DNA of 64,000 bases from Clusia tigrina. Its lineage: Eukaryota > Arthropoda > Insecta > Diptera > Clusiidae. Positions 20,735 to 32,079 of this stretch are shown here, piece after piece; position 1 is the first letter of the stretch, and each line of letters opens with the position of its first letter. Under the pieces are notes generated by a model that did not search any database, was not told the origin of the DNA, and saw only the letters and a list, made by a program, of their open reading frames with translations. The stretch is from the NCBI GenBank assembly GCA_920105625.2, contig CAKKTE020000605.1:992001-1056000 (forward strand). Reading direction: 5' to 3'. Made by a program: the position numbers and the translations under genes.

Positions 20735-22327
20735 TCATACTTCACGCAACAATATCTTTGCTCCTACCACAACGTGGGCTAAAAATCCCAGTGGATCAAA
20801 TATTGACATTACAATACTAAGGAACTCCCGTTTCGTAGGACCCCTGTTCCCATCCACCACATCTGCGTCCACATTGTTAAACTGCAACTTATAGCTAAAT
20901 GTGTCTTCACCTGGTTGCCACAATATTCCGAGTACTTTTCCAAAACTATTGGAAGATGCTTCGTTACTAATATGGGCTTCGTCTTGTAGAGCGCACAACA
21001 CTTCAGATGAGTTCGAACTAAATTTACATAGTTCAAATCCCGCACCTTTATGTATATCACGCACTTGTTTGGATACGGTAATGGCTTCAGAAATCGTATC
21101 GAAGCTGTCTACATAATCGTCGACGTAATGGTGTTGTAGAATTGCTTTCACCGCTCTTGGATAGATTAACTGATGTTGTAATGCGTTCACACATTTAACA
21201 TATTGAGCAGCACACGGCGAACAGGCGGCCCCAAAGGTCATAACGCACATTTCATAGACGTCGGGTTTTCTCTGACTGTCGCTATTGCGCCATAAGAATC
21301 TTTGTGCACATCTGTCTTCTAGTCGAATCGAAACTTGGTGGAACATCTCACGAATGTCACTACATACAGCAATAGCTCCTACTCGAAAGTTAAACAATAC
21401 TGATGGCATTGGTTTATAGTCCTGCGGACCCTTGAATATCCGTGAATTCAAAGACAGTCCATTAACGGTAGCATCTGAGTCAAACACCAATCGCAATTTA
21501 CCAGGTTCGTTTGGATTCTTAACTGCAAAGTGCGGAATATACCATGTTCTAGGGGTTATCTTGGAAGCCTCATCTGACTGAAACTTGCGCGCATAACCCT
21601 TGTCAATATAACTTTCGATTATACCGTTGTATGCTTTACCAAATTCTAGTTCCTTCTCCATTTTGCGTTCTATACCAAGCAAGCGTTTGAAGGCCATAGA
21701 GTAGCTATCAGGAAACTCGAAATTGTCCTGATCCCAAAGCAAACCGGTTTCAAACTTGTCACCTATTTTTCTTGTGACAGCTTGTAAAATATTGCGTGCT
21801 CTCACCTTCTCGTCTGGCTCTACCTCCGGTGCTGGGCGAACGCCAAAGTTCTCAGTTTCAAAATAGTCAGCTACAGTCCGATTCAAATTATCTGCCACTA
21901 TTGAATGGGTAAATAAACAGGATGGTGTCGCCGAAACCTGCTCATTTATTTTCCCAAACACAATCCATCCAAGTAGAGTTTTAGCGGCATGCGGCCCTTT
22001 CGCTCCCAAACACAAAGTTTTAATAAGCAAGCCTAAATGACAGTGATCTAAACCAATGAGAATTTGAGGTGTGGCATCTGAATATGGGGTTACTGGTAGC
22101 GCTGGTAAATTACGATCGCTCGGATGCAAATCTCTTTTAAGCAGACTTTGCATTGGTAAATTCAAATTTCCCACACCATAAACATTACGCAGCGGAAACT
22201 TTCTGTTGTTTGCAATCCCACTTATGTGAACATCGACCACTATAGCTGATTGCTGCTCGGAGCGACCGCCAAACCATTGCAGATTAATTTTTTGGTCTTC
22301 TCCACGGAGGCCCAGTTTTGCTATCAA
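20735..22327 (-). pseudogene. pol: BEL protease end and reverse transcriptase
   Basis: The 530-residue frame begins just after the protease active site and contains the DUF1758-like protease end (PQILIGLDHCHLGLL, LLGWIVFGK), then RT. RT motifs are LRLVFDSDATVNGLSLN, AVCSDIREMFHQV (first Asp), MTFGAACSPCAAQYV and the catalytic HHYVDDYVDS. The C-terminal KREFLSIVMSIFDPLGFLAH motif is typical of BEL/Pao. A TGA at 20735-20737 stops translation where the family normally has Trp; the same frame continues into RNase H. All three RT Asp residues are present. Confidence 0.93.
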
Positions 22328-23973
22328 GTGCTGTTCATCATGGTGACGGATGAACCTTCATCTAAGAGTGCGTACGTGCGGATTGTCTTCTTTGGACCAT
22401 GCAGCGTTACGGGCAATATTTTGAACAGCAATTTCTGAGCTCCGTTGGCGCAACTTAGCACTGACTCTGCCTTAACGGAACCTTCATCCTTATCATCAGA
22501 AACAGGCGCTGGTCTTTGTCGCTGTGCGGTTCGAACTGTTGATTTATCATGCAACAGCTGGTGATGTTTACGATCGCATCTGTCGGCCGGACATTTCTTC
22601 CGCCGCTGGCAATATTGCAGCGAGTGTCCCGGTTTAAGACACGAGAAGCATAAACGTAAGCGCTTGATTTCGCTCCACCACTTTTGTACATCACATCCCA
22701 AGAACTGTTTGCAACTTACGATCGGATGGGCATTTTTGCACAACTGGCATGTCAAGCGTTCATTTTGGTTGTCGACTGTGTGAAGAACTACTTTACGGCG
22801 TGGCTCAGATTTCATCGTAATGACCCTTGATATTAAATTAGCTATCTCGGTTAACCAATTACTGAAGTCAGCAATTGTCGGATACGGCAAGATTGCATTC
22901 GCGTATTTGGCCCAATCTAATTTTTTATGCATTGGTAATTTTCCAATTAGGTCTTCAAGCAACATTGGATTACCTATATGTTGTTGCCCGTTTGCTGTCT
23001 GAAGAAACACTACCAGGTTTCTCACCTTTGTTGCAAATGGTATTAACCTTTCAATTGATGATTCTGAGATGGGTGCCACTTCCTGTATTTGTTGCATCTG
23101 ACTTCGAATTAGCATTTCAGGGCATCCATATCGGAATCGAAGCTGTTCCATAACCGCGGCTACGTTGTCAGGGTGAATCAAAAGGGACTTTACTGACTCA
23201 CGTGCCTCACCTTTGAGACACTTCTGCAACCGCTGACAGTTTTCCAAATTACTGTACCCATATGCATTCGTAGTTTGTTCGAAGGTGGTCCATAGCATGG
23301 GCCAGTCCTCGGGGTGGCCACTGAAAGCTGCCAGCTCTAATATCTTTCCAGCAGTCGGCATTGTGCTATGAGTCGCCATAACAGGGCGGCAATAATTATA
23401 TCCAGCATTCCCACCAGTCGGCATTGTGTTCAGTGTTGGCATAACAGGGCATTGATAAATACGATTAGTATCACCACCAGACTGTATTGTGTCGCAAGTA
23501 GACATTAAAACTCCACTGTTCGTTACATTTGAACATACTGCCGAACGCTGAGCGGCAGACATGGCGACAACACTTGGAAATGTCCCTGCACTTGTTGACG
23601 ATGTTATTGCTGCCATCGGCGTAGCGGCCGACAAAAAACCATCGTGTAGCACAACATTGGCTGCGCATGGCGTTGAATGCGCCGAAGCGGCGGCGCAGGG
23701 ATGCGAACTTAGCGAGAATTGCGTGTTACTTTCCTCAGCGATTGATAGTGGCTGCGTAGCTATGTCTGTGTTTTTATGCGCATTTAGCGCAAACAGTTTA
23801 TTGTGCATATCAATGCTGGCTGGCGAATGCGTAATAGCGGCGGGGAAATTTTGCGTACTACGCATTAATTCTTCTATAGCGTCAGTTCGTAATGCTGGTT
23901 GTGTGGCGACTTGACCAGCAGGCAAATGCAACGCTTCTTTCAGAGCATGGCACTGTATATTTTTTTCATGCAA
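22324..23973 (-). pseudogene. gag: BEL Gag (DUF1759) and start of protease
   Basis: The 549-residue frame has a Thr/Ser/Ala-rich N-terminal part with repeated CDTIQ/MPT-like blocks (residues about 60-205). The DUF1759 Gag domain follows, with LAAFSGHPEDWPMLWTTFEQ and LRFRYGCPE. Zinc-binding motifs come next (CQLCKNAHPIVSC and CFSCLKPGHSLQYC), then a protease start with the BEL active site LLDEGSSVTM. It breaks at 22335, where a small deletion shifts the frame into the protease/RT frame. Gag forms the particle and packages RNA. The N-terminus lies in another frame (23966-24319). Confidence 0.92.
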
Positions 23974-24319
23974 GCTTACCTGAGTGCTGCACTAACTCAC
24001 TTTCGAGGGCGTTTATCCTCTCGAGCATCACACTCCAGGCTTGATAATCTGCAGTAGCGGCTTCTACACTTGCGACATTTTGAGGCTCCATAGTTGTCTT
24101 CTTGTCGGCGACTGTAGCAGGAAAATCCAACGATGCAACGGCAGGTAGCGCTCTGGTGGCGGTGGTTGCAATCGTTGAAGTCAAGGCTACAGGTGATGAC
24201 AGACCAGAAATATTGGCGTTCTCAGATGTCGATGTGTTGGCTCCACTAATATTGGCCTTTTTTGAACCCTTTTTCATCTTGCTGGAACGTGTGTTACATG
24301 CAGGCGGCGTGTGAAACAT
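23966..24319 (-). pseudogene. gag: BEL polyprotein N-terminus
   Basis: It begins at an ATG 69 bases after the 5' LTR, the natural start of the element's polyprotein. The 117 residues are basic at first (NTRSSKMKKGSKKAN) then Ala/Thr/Ser-rich, ending with a short helix (MLERINALESELVQHSG). The frame stops at a TGA where the main Gag frame takes over with a one-base offset. The switch falls at CTCAGGTAAGC, which resembles a splice donor, probably by chance. Confidence 0.8.
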
Positions 24320-24388
24320 AAATTGCGCGTTATATAATTAATATAAATTTATGCTCACTAAAATAAAGTTGCACACGAAATAAAAAAT

Positions 24389-24631
24389 TGTGACGAGTAA
24401 GGGATCGAAAGTTTAATTTTGGCAACTTAAAAAATTTATTTCTAAAATACAAAAATAAAAATCAATACAAATTAAAAATGTGCTGTGCGTCGCTTACCGT
24501 GGTGTGCTCCTCGGCTGTCACTCGTCAACTGTGCAAACCGGCAACACGCTCACGATCAGCGAAACACAACATTCAAATAAACGATGGCAATTCAGGAATG
24601 GTCGGCAACTCTTCGGCAAATATATCTTACA
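24389..24631 (-). repeat. 5' LTR of the BEL element
   Basis: 243 bp, the partner of 18311-18553. Being upstream of gag on the minus strand, it would drive transcription of the element. Confidence 0.95.
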
Positions 24632-24636
24632 AATAT
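24632..24636. repeat. Target-site duplication AATAT, right
   Basis: Identical to 18306-18310, directly outside the right LTR. Confidence 0.9.
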
Positions 24637-24839
24637 ATTTTCATAGAGAGAAGTGCCAATTGATCGCTAGAGAAGTTCCCAAAGAACAGTTTAATATAAA
24701 AATTACGACAACGAATTTGTTTGCAGTGTAAATGTTGACGATAAAATATTAGGGTTGTTAGCGATGGGATGACAATGGTAAAATCATCCCAAAGAATTTC
24801 TCCCTACAAGGAAATATATCTAAAGATATAAAATACCAC

Positions 24840-25290
24840 CATATTTTAGTAATTGAAGCCAAATTCTGATTGGACCTTATCAGTATGGCTTCAAGCCAGT
24901 TACCCAACCAGATATTTACAATGCACCAAATCTGGGACAAGACCAAAGAAACCGAAATCGGCACATATCATGTAACTATTTAAAACTGCATTCCATAGTC
25001 CAATACGAGACTACCTGCGTTCCACGTTGTATGAGTTTTGTATCCCTGGGCAGCTGAAATTGCTATGCAGTATGATGTTAACTAGTATATGGAGTTTCAT
25101 CCATATTACCTTTTCGAATACCTTGCGGGGTTTGAAATAAGGAGATACTCTATCATACATCCTCTTTAATTTCAGCCAAGAAAAATCCGGTGTAAACCTT
25201 AATGGAAATATTCTATACAAGTGTTGTAACACCACTGACAGGGTTAGAAACTCAGCGGGTTTTCCGGGTGTCGTTTACAGAAATTAATTA
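24840..25290 (+). pseudogene. RTE-like reverse transcriptase palm fragment
   Basis: Pieces in several frames add up to the palm of a non-LTR RT: YQYGFKPVTQPD near 24880 (normally a GFRPG motif), QIWDKTKETEIGTYH, RDYLRSTLYEFCIPGQL, FSNTLRGLK-GDTLS (the GDxLS motif), and LNGNILYK. The spacing and the GDTLS motif fit RTE-type elements such as the one at 60050-63076. Both ends are lost and there are several stops. Nothing here suggests activity. Confidence 0.6.
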
Positions 25291-25389
25291 ATTTATTCGT
25301 TGAGTAGTGTTTTAAAATGTATGCATTTAGTTGTTCAAAAAATTTTTATTATAATACTTGTTAATATAGAAATATTCGTAGATTAAGCG

Positions 25390-26440
25390 TCATTCTAGCT
25401 GTTGGTCCCTTGTGTTGTTGTCCGGCTTTCGCATTGGTCTCCACGAGATTCGGTGAAAACCATAACCTCTTGGCTCTGTCTCAAGTGTATTAATGTCCCA
25501 GAGGGAGTTGCTGAAAACCATGATCACCTGGTCCAAAGCGAAGCCGGCTAGATCTAATGATATTTCATCGAGGAAACTGGAGTGACAAACTAGGCGGAGA
25601 TCTTGCGGAGGATAAAAACAGACCCGCACCTTGTGGAACTGGACCAAAGGGTACAGAACATCTGATAGAGCGCGAGAGTGGAGCTGTTTCTAGAATTGGC
25701 AAGACAGCGGACCCGTAGACAATCACTTGATGAGATGCACAGGCTAGTGCACGGGCAGGTACGCCAGCTCACTCAGGAAACCCTGCTGGAGTAAAGGTCT
25801 TGAACGAGATTGGACGGTGGGCAGATGCACGAAGTACTGCGCAAAAAGATGACCACCTACGAAAAGAGTGCCCAGTGCCTACCGCACCGTCGCGAATGAT
25901 GTCATATTTATCATTGCAAGGAAGGTGCCCATCGATCTGCTCGCTCGCGAAATGGAACGGCTTTATAATGCTATTGGGCGTAGGCCGTCAAATGAGGCAA
26001 AAAAGGAAGAACGGAATGGCAGCAACGATGGGAGCAATCCGGGATGGGTCGGTTGACGTTCAAACTCATCCCAAATATTGCGATGTGGATGGACCGAAGG
26101 CACGGAAATGTCACTGGCCATGGCTGCTTCAAAGAATACCTGCACAGGTTCCACCGTGAAGGCGACCCAGAAGAAAGCGGAAAGCGCGCTGCATGTGTTA
26201 TTGCAATACCTACGTCTCATCAATAAACGTGTAGAGCTAGAAACCTCATACGGCGAAACATTAACGGAACACAAGCTGTCCCTACATTTGTGTTAAGATA
26301 AAGAGAAATGGAATACCACATGTGCTGTAGTGGCAAGTATTATGAACACGCTGCAATTCACGGAATTCGTGCGTAGAACGGAACGCGCCAATAGATCTCC
26401 CAAAGGAGTTCGCGACGTCCAAATGAGTGTTGGATTATAC
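25390..26440 (+). pseudogene. R1-like non-LTR retrotransposon fragment (C-terminal end of ORF2)
   Basis: Frames at 25840-26430 carry the ORF2 tail typical of R1-like elements: SAYRTVANDVIFIIARKVPIDLL, then GRLTFKLIPNIAMWMDRRHG, GHGCFKEYLHRF, and near 26330-26400 a closing ASIMNTLQFTEFVRRTERA. A Glu/Gln-rich stretch at about 25690-25800 might come from ORF1 or linker. Several frameshifts are present and the catalytic RT palm is absent. R1 itself inserts in 28S rRNA genes, but many R1-like lineages do not, and no rRNA sequence is seen here. Confidence 0.65.
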
Positions 26441-26469
26441 TCTGACAGAATTACCATTACTGAAGATTG

Positions 26470-27950
26470 AGTAGTAATATACTCATAGCCCCCGACGAAC
26501 TACCTAAGGGAGAAGTTCTGGAGGAATAACCGTCGGACTAGGAGGGGGGGCCAGAGAAGGGGGGCATGTTTGTTCGGGCATTGCGGCTTCGGCCATAGAC
26601 TTTAGATGTTTCCGACAAAAGGGTGTGTGGAGTCAGGCCACCTCAACTCAGTGATGTCAGGAAGGATGAAAACTACGCCATGACAATTATAGCAGGAATC
26701 ACGGTGTACAATTATTACGTTGAGTCGGCATTGGACAGATTGTTGTAGATACGCGCGCCAAGAACTCTGTAGTAATTGCTGGTAATTTTAATTCATCGAA
26801 TGAGGGTGAGCCCAGACTTCGCCGAAAGGACACGGACACTTGACGTCATTCTCTTGAAAACCGCTGAGATGACTTTTGCCCGACAAGGTGCCAGTTCTAC
26901 GATAGACATGCGGTTGGCAAATAAGTGACATATACTCCCACAGCGATCACCAAGCTATCATCTGCGAGTTGGAGATGCCCCGAGAACGTCATCGAATAAG
27001 TCCGAGATTGAAAGGTTAGATGATAAACTGCCTTGATGAAGGCGTCCTGGCGATCATAATTGAGGGCTTGATACTGGAAGGCAACACAGATGAATTGGCG
27101 AACCAGCTGACAAAAAAGTTACAAAACACTTTCGACACGGCAATGCCCAGGAGAGCAAATGGTGGGAGGCATAAATGTGTCTACTTGTGACGGATAATAT
27201 AGCCGAACTCCGCAAAGCATGCCACGTTACAAGGAGAAGATACTAGAGATCCATAGGAACATCAGACTCACTGCAGACTCACCAGGCCTTTAAAAACCAG
27301 GAAGGAACTGAAGAAGGCCATTAACAACAGCAAGAACTAACTTTACTGAACTTTACGCACAGGTCGAGGATCACCCATGTGGCATAACATGTAGACTTGT
27401 CACCGGAAATGTACCTGCTATAGGCAGTCGACTACAACCTGTCCAATATTACTCAGGCGCATAGTAGTACTGATACTTCCCAGCACAGAACTATAATCCA
27501 TATGAGCTCCCTCTCGAGCCAACAGAGGAATGCATCGAGTGCTCAAAACCACGGGTCCACTGAACCAAGAACCGGAAAATAAATACGGAAAATGTTCGAC
27601 GGCTGCTTGAGAGAAGACATTTTCTCAACGCGGTGGAAACGGCAACGGCTGATCCGGGCCCTGAAAGCCAACAAATCAACATTTCAGCGTAACGGCCACA
27701 TTACATGGTAGATACGGTGGTAAAAAATCTGCGAGGTGTGCTGAGGACACCATTCACGAACTTGTCCAGACGGCCACAGAAGTGTCCAGGGGAAATGATG
27801 GAGGGCTGGAACCAAGAGATATTTCTTATGGGTAACCATAGATATCGGCCGGTAGAAAATCCTTCGACTGAACCCTCCCCGAGGGTACCGGCTGGTAATA
27901 GGTCTACAATGGCATCAATTGTCTGATGGTGCTGGATCTAGCTAAAGTCA
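26470..27950 (+). pseudogene. R1-like endonuclease and N-terminal RT remnant
   Basis: An apurinic-type endonuclease remnant is readable in pieces: AKNSVVIAGNFNSS near 26760 (the GDFN motif with Asn for Asp), ARQGASSTIDMRLAN near 26880, and a HSDHQAIICE-type end near 26945. About 700 bases later, RWKRQRLIRA near 27630 corresponds to the start of RT in R1-like elements. The remainder is too decayed to assign. It is separate from the preceding fragment, because it starts again from the endonuclease. Confidence 0.5.
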
Positions 27951-28198
27951 GGATGCAGCGCTCAGTGTTTGATACTCCTTAGTACAGCATTGATAAATAC
28001 ACCTTGACTATGGTTCGAAGTTAAGGGATGGATCAAGGTGTCACGCGACCCCTGCTGATGATCTGCAAGGCTAGAGGCCCTGTTAAATAGTCTAGTCGTA
28101 AACAGAGCCCCCGAATAAAAGGCGCCCTTCGGTGGTAATAGCCTAGCTCGGATTTTGCGGATCTCTGTCCGAGTGGTCTTTATATTCTCCGCAAAAAG

Positions 28199-28207
28199 AA
28201 TCTTCAT
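28199..28207. repeat. Target-site duplication AATCTTCAT, left
   Basis: Nine bases before the T-run; repeated exactly at 29516-29524. They bracket the Jockey insertion. Confidence 0.8.
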
Positions 28208-29515
28208 TTTTTTTTTTTTTTTATATATATATTTTATTGAATCTCCTAAAAAATATCTTAGAACTAACAATAAATCTTCATAGTATATTTAACATTTCAC
28301 TTTTAAATTCATATTAATCATTACCAACCTCCCAGTGCCAGTGCTTTGAGGAGTTATGGTATATGAAAAGAAGTAGCGCAATACTTAAATAATAGCGTAA
28401 TGAATAAGCTTAAAATCTAATTTGTTGCTAAGCGCAGCACGTCCATCCTTTTCAGGCGGGTGTGTCCTTGATGCTGTAGTAAGCGCCTCGCTAATGCATT
28501 GGGATGCTTGTCTAGCTTTGCTAAGTAAGATTCAGTAAGTCGGGAAACTTCTTTAGTTACATACGGGATATGTAAATCTCTGTGGATGTTAACGTTTTTG
28601 ATGTACCAAGGAGCATTGGTAATCATTCGAAGAATTTTCGATAGGGCTTTTTGTAGCTTTTCGACATTTGAGGGTGAAGCAGTACCCCAGAGTTGGATAC
28701 CGTAGGTCCATATGGGCTTCATAATTACTTTATAGAGTAGAACTTTAAAGTCCAGTTTGAGCTTGGACTGCCTGTTCAAAAGCCAGTTTAGCTCATTTAT
28801 TTTGAGTTTAATTTGAGTAATTTTTGCACTTATATGCTTTGCCCAAGTCAGTCTACGATCTAAATGCATTCCTAGATATTTAGTTTCTGTCGCCTGAGGG
28901 ATCGGCTTGGTGTTAATTTGCACAGGGGGGCAAGTACTCCTGCATAGAGTGAATGTGACATGAACGCATTTCGACTCATTGACTTTGATTCTCCAGTGGT
29001 CAAGCCATTCCTGAAGCATGTTGACGTGTACTTGGAGAAGTTTTGACGCCTCTTTCGGATTTGTGTGAGTACACAATATGGCTGTGTCATCGGCAAAAGT
29101 ATAGGTGATAGTCTTGCCGTTTGTTGGCATATCTGCAGTGAACAACGTATAGAGCAGGGGACCTAATACGCTGCCTTGCGGTACTCCAGCTTGTATAGGG
29201 TATTCATCTGAGATGAAGCTTTTTTGTTTCACCACAAAGCGTCTACCTGAGAGATAGCTTTCGAGCAATGTGTAGATGTTAAGAGGTAACATACATTTTA
29301 GTTTGTGCAAGATTCCTTCGTGCCAGACCTTATCAAATGCCTGAGTGATGTCGAGAAAAACTGCGGAACAGTATTGCTTCTTTTCGAACGTTTCTTGTAT
29401 AGTGTTTACAATGCGATGAACTTGTTCGATAGTACTGTGTTTTTCTCTAAACCCAAACTGGTGGTTTGGTATAACATTACACTGTTTGACAACATCTTTA
29501 ATACGCTTTATTAAA
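28208..29515 (-). mobile_element. 5'-truncated Jockey retrotransposon nested in the LOA-like element
   Basis: Bounded by a 9 bp duplication. A T-run at 28207-28223 (a poly(A) tail on the minus strand) follows an RT frame. The 5' end is lost, as is common for target-primed insertion. It is the best preserved non-LTR copy in the window. Confidence 0.85.
28417..29515 (-). CDS. Jockey-type reverse transcriptase, C-terminal two thirds
   Basis: The frame is open from the truncated 5' end to a TAG at 28417. It contains NHQFGFREKHSTIEQVHRI, AVFLDITQAFDKVWHEG (first Asp), IQAGVPQGSVLGPLLYTLF, TYTFADDTAIL (the catalytic FADD) and the thumb with TKYLGMHLDRRLTW. The end, KLDKHPNALARRLL, resembles Jockey tails. 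The endonuclease and the RT start are absent, so it has no start codon of its own and is unlikely to be translated. RT motifs look intact. It closely resembles the broken copies at 40290-41045 and 44660-45800. Confidence 0.9.
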
Positions 29516-29524
29516 AATCTTCAT
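29516..29524. repeat. Target-site duplication AATCTTCAT, right
   Basis: Exact copy of 28199-28207. Its last two bases are the start of the ORF1 ATG of the host element. Confidence 0.8.
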
Positions 29525-30670
29525 GAAGAACCAAAAAAATAAACAAAAAATTCCGCGGGACATCACCGTAATTCAATTGGCAAATGAGATGGAGCAAAGA
29601 ATCCTTGATGAGCCAATGCTTAGTGGGGTAAGATCACCCGCTAAGCCCAAATCAAATACTGCTGCGGTTAATGAACGGATACCTTCATACGAGACCAAAA
29701 CAGTGGGTGGACCTATGGGACCCTCAATGACAGAAGGCGGGATGGGTGGTGCAGGAATTCGGAAACTTTCTTCCGATGATATGCCATCCACTTCTGCTGC
29801 TGCCAGGGCAAAAATGGGACCAACTCAACAAACTCCCATCTCCACTAAGGAGAGATTGTTGACACTAAAAAAACTGGGGGACAAAGGGAGTAATCCATCC
29901 CGAGAGAGGAATCCCTCTTCCTGTTCGTGGTCAACCTGGGGGTTTGGATGACCCGAGAAGAAAGGAGCTAAGTGGAGCTGGAGTCAGATGGTACCTCACC
30001 TACCTGTCTCAGGGTTTGCAACCAGAAGATGCTCTTGCCAAGGCAAAGGAGCACAGGGTTGTAAAAGATTCGGCTGGCACAATATCACAACCGAACGTAA
30101 ACAAGAATCTGAAGAAAAAGGTACGAAACACCTTTTCTCTTAATCTTGACCCAGCCAGGAAGAGGAAGACGGCAACACCGTCAGGCCCACCTAGTCGTGG
30201 AGGGTCCAAGGCAGCAGGTAGCTACGCTAAGGTGGCGTCCGTCACCAAGGTGGCTGTTGTTGCTGCGGACTATCCGAACACCATCCTGACTAGAGAGGTG
30301 TTCGGATAGTCGGATAGAGCTGACAAGTGTTGAGCAGATGTTTCTTGAGAGGCTGGTTAAGGAGTGGACCAAAGAATTCTCCTTCGATGGTATTCACTTC
30401 AAGCCTGGCTTCCTGAGCATCGACAGCTGTTCGACGGACTCGGTGGAATGGCTGAAAGGGGTCGTGACGCAGCTTTAATTGAGAGAGGGCGTCAGTTTGG
30501 TCGCCAAAGTGGGAGACAACATCCCACAATCACACACAGCCTTCCTCTTCCTCTCTCGCAGCAGTGGAAAAGAGGTAGCTGTGTCAGTAAAGTTTCTCTC
30601 CAGCCAAAATTATTGGGCTGAACACCAATTTCTGGAGAATATGGAGTTGCAAGAACGAGGGTAACGGACA
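29523..30670 (+). pseudogene. ORF1 protein of the LOA-like element
   Basis: Frames 29523-29951, 29944-30309, then pieces at 30315-30475 and 30479-30664 form one ORF1. The N-terminal part is Ser/Pro/Gly-rich with basic patches. The middle has RWYLTYLSQGLQPEDALAKAKEH, followed by a Lys-rich region. The C-terminal part (FSFDGIHFKPGFLSIDSCST, WLKGVVTQL) resembles the DUF4780-type domain found in ORF1 of such elements. ORF1 proteins bind element RNA. At least three frameshifts are present. The start codon lies exactly at the nested insertion site. Confidence 0.65.
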
Positions 30671-31133
30671 GTTGCTGTCCATAGAAATAGATTATGGAGA
30701 TTTATGCAATTAATAAAGAGTTCGGGGTATTCGTTGAACTACCGATTTAGCAAGATCAAGGTCGGTTGTTCAAAACATACTCAAGAAAAACCCAAGGCAG
30801 AGGAAGTAGAGGAGACAAACATCCCATCTCTGTCAAAGGTAATTACGAGTAGTAGCCTTCGACCCATGTGCGGCTGAACCGAAGACTGTGGCTCCCAAAA
30901 TCTCTTCCAGGGCCCCCAGTGTTGTGATAGGGGCTGAGGCCGCATACTATCCTTCACTGGTACACAGTCTGGAGGATGTCTCTATGGACGAGGAGGACGA
31001 AGATGGGAATAACGCCATCCCGTCACAACCTGTTCCATAAGATGACGAGACTGAAAGTGGCTCAAGCAAAAATCCATCATGCCAGCGCAGCCTCGGCTGT
31101 CATCGGGAGGGTGTTTGCCAAGAACAACATGGG

Positions 31134-31880
31134 GTGGCCCTCATTCAAGAGCCATGGTGTTACAAAGGTCAAGGCACCTGTATCCTGATTAGAAATGATA
31201 TTAACTACTTTTGTCTTTCAGAATTCAGGTCGCGAGATCTCACACCCATCACGGTAAAGTACATAGATGATGGGATCTCTCGCGACATAGTCGTTGCATC
31301 GGCCTACTTTCCGGGAGATATAAATGGCATCCCGGAAGAAGTCTATAAGCTGGCGAGGTATTGCCTATCCAAAAGATTTCCACTTTTGGTGGGCTACGAC
31401 TCAAACGCACACAATACAATCTGGGGTAGCAGTGACAGCAATAAACGGGGTGAGTCAGTTCTAGAATTATTATTATTATCACTTAATTTATATATATTGA
31501 ATAAGGGGAACACACCCACTTTTAGAAATGTAATTAGGGAGGAAGTTCTTGATCTGACTTTCTGTAGTCCAGTGCTAACTGATATTGTTAACAATTGGAA
31601 AGTTTCGGACGAACCCTCTCTGTTGGACCACAGCATAATTGAGTTCGATATAGGAGGTATCGTCACAAAAACGGTAGTTTTTAGAAATCCTAGGTATACT
31701 AACTGGGAGTTCTTCGATAGTTCAGTGCATTCACTACTCTCATCTTCAAACATCCAAGGAATATATAAAATTCCGGTGGAGCTAGAGGAGGGTGTCAATG
31801 AGCTGAATGAAATCATTTCTGAATCCTATGTTTTAGCTTGTCCTCTAAGAACAAAGAAAAACAGCAGGAAGGTTCCTTAG
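31134..31880 (+). pseudogene. ORF2 endonuclease domain of the LOA-like element
   Basis: The frame covers an apurinic/apyrimidinic-type endonuclease that nicks the target DNA to prime reverse transcription. Visible are LIQEPWCYKGQG (Glu), VVASAYFPGDINGIP, LLVGYDSNAHNTIWGSSDSNKRG (the usual GCDANAHH, with Cys to Tyr and Ala to Ser) and LLDHSIIEFDI (the SDH motif with Ser to Leu). ORF2 upstream, 30700-31133, is too broken to read. A TAG at 31878-31880 ends the frame before RT. Confidence 0.8.
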
Positions 31881-32079
31881 TGGAACTCCAGTCTGTCTAC
31901 TAGACGTACTAAGGTGCGTAGGCTATTCAATCTAGCTAAGCGTACGGGGGACTCAGAAGAATATAAAAAAGAGTTGACGATCTATAACAAAGAGATCAGA
32001 CAAGCCAAAAGGACTAGCTTTAGATCCTTTTGTGAAAATGTAGAATCGACTCCTGAAGTAGCATGACTCCATAGAGCTC

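Larger units (their letters stand above)
18311..24631 (-). mobile_element. Complete BEL/Pao LTR retrotransposon, inactive
   Basis: Two LTRs of 243 bp each bound the element (18311-18553 and 24389-24631), starting TGT and ending ACA, with an AATAT target duplication outside. By eye I count five differences between the LTRs, about 2%, so insertion is fairly recent. The internal part encodes Gag, protease, RT, RNase H and integrase in BEL order on the minus strand. At least four frameshifts and one in-frame stop break the polyprotein. Confidence 0.95.

Noticed and set aside
25840..26430. R1-like fragments as evidence of ribosomal DNA nearby
   Set aside because: No 28S rRNA sequence is seen, and many R1-like lineages insert elsewhere.
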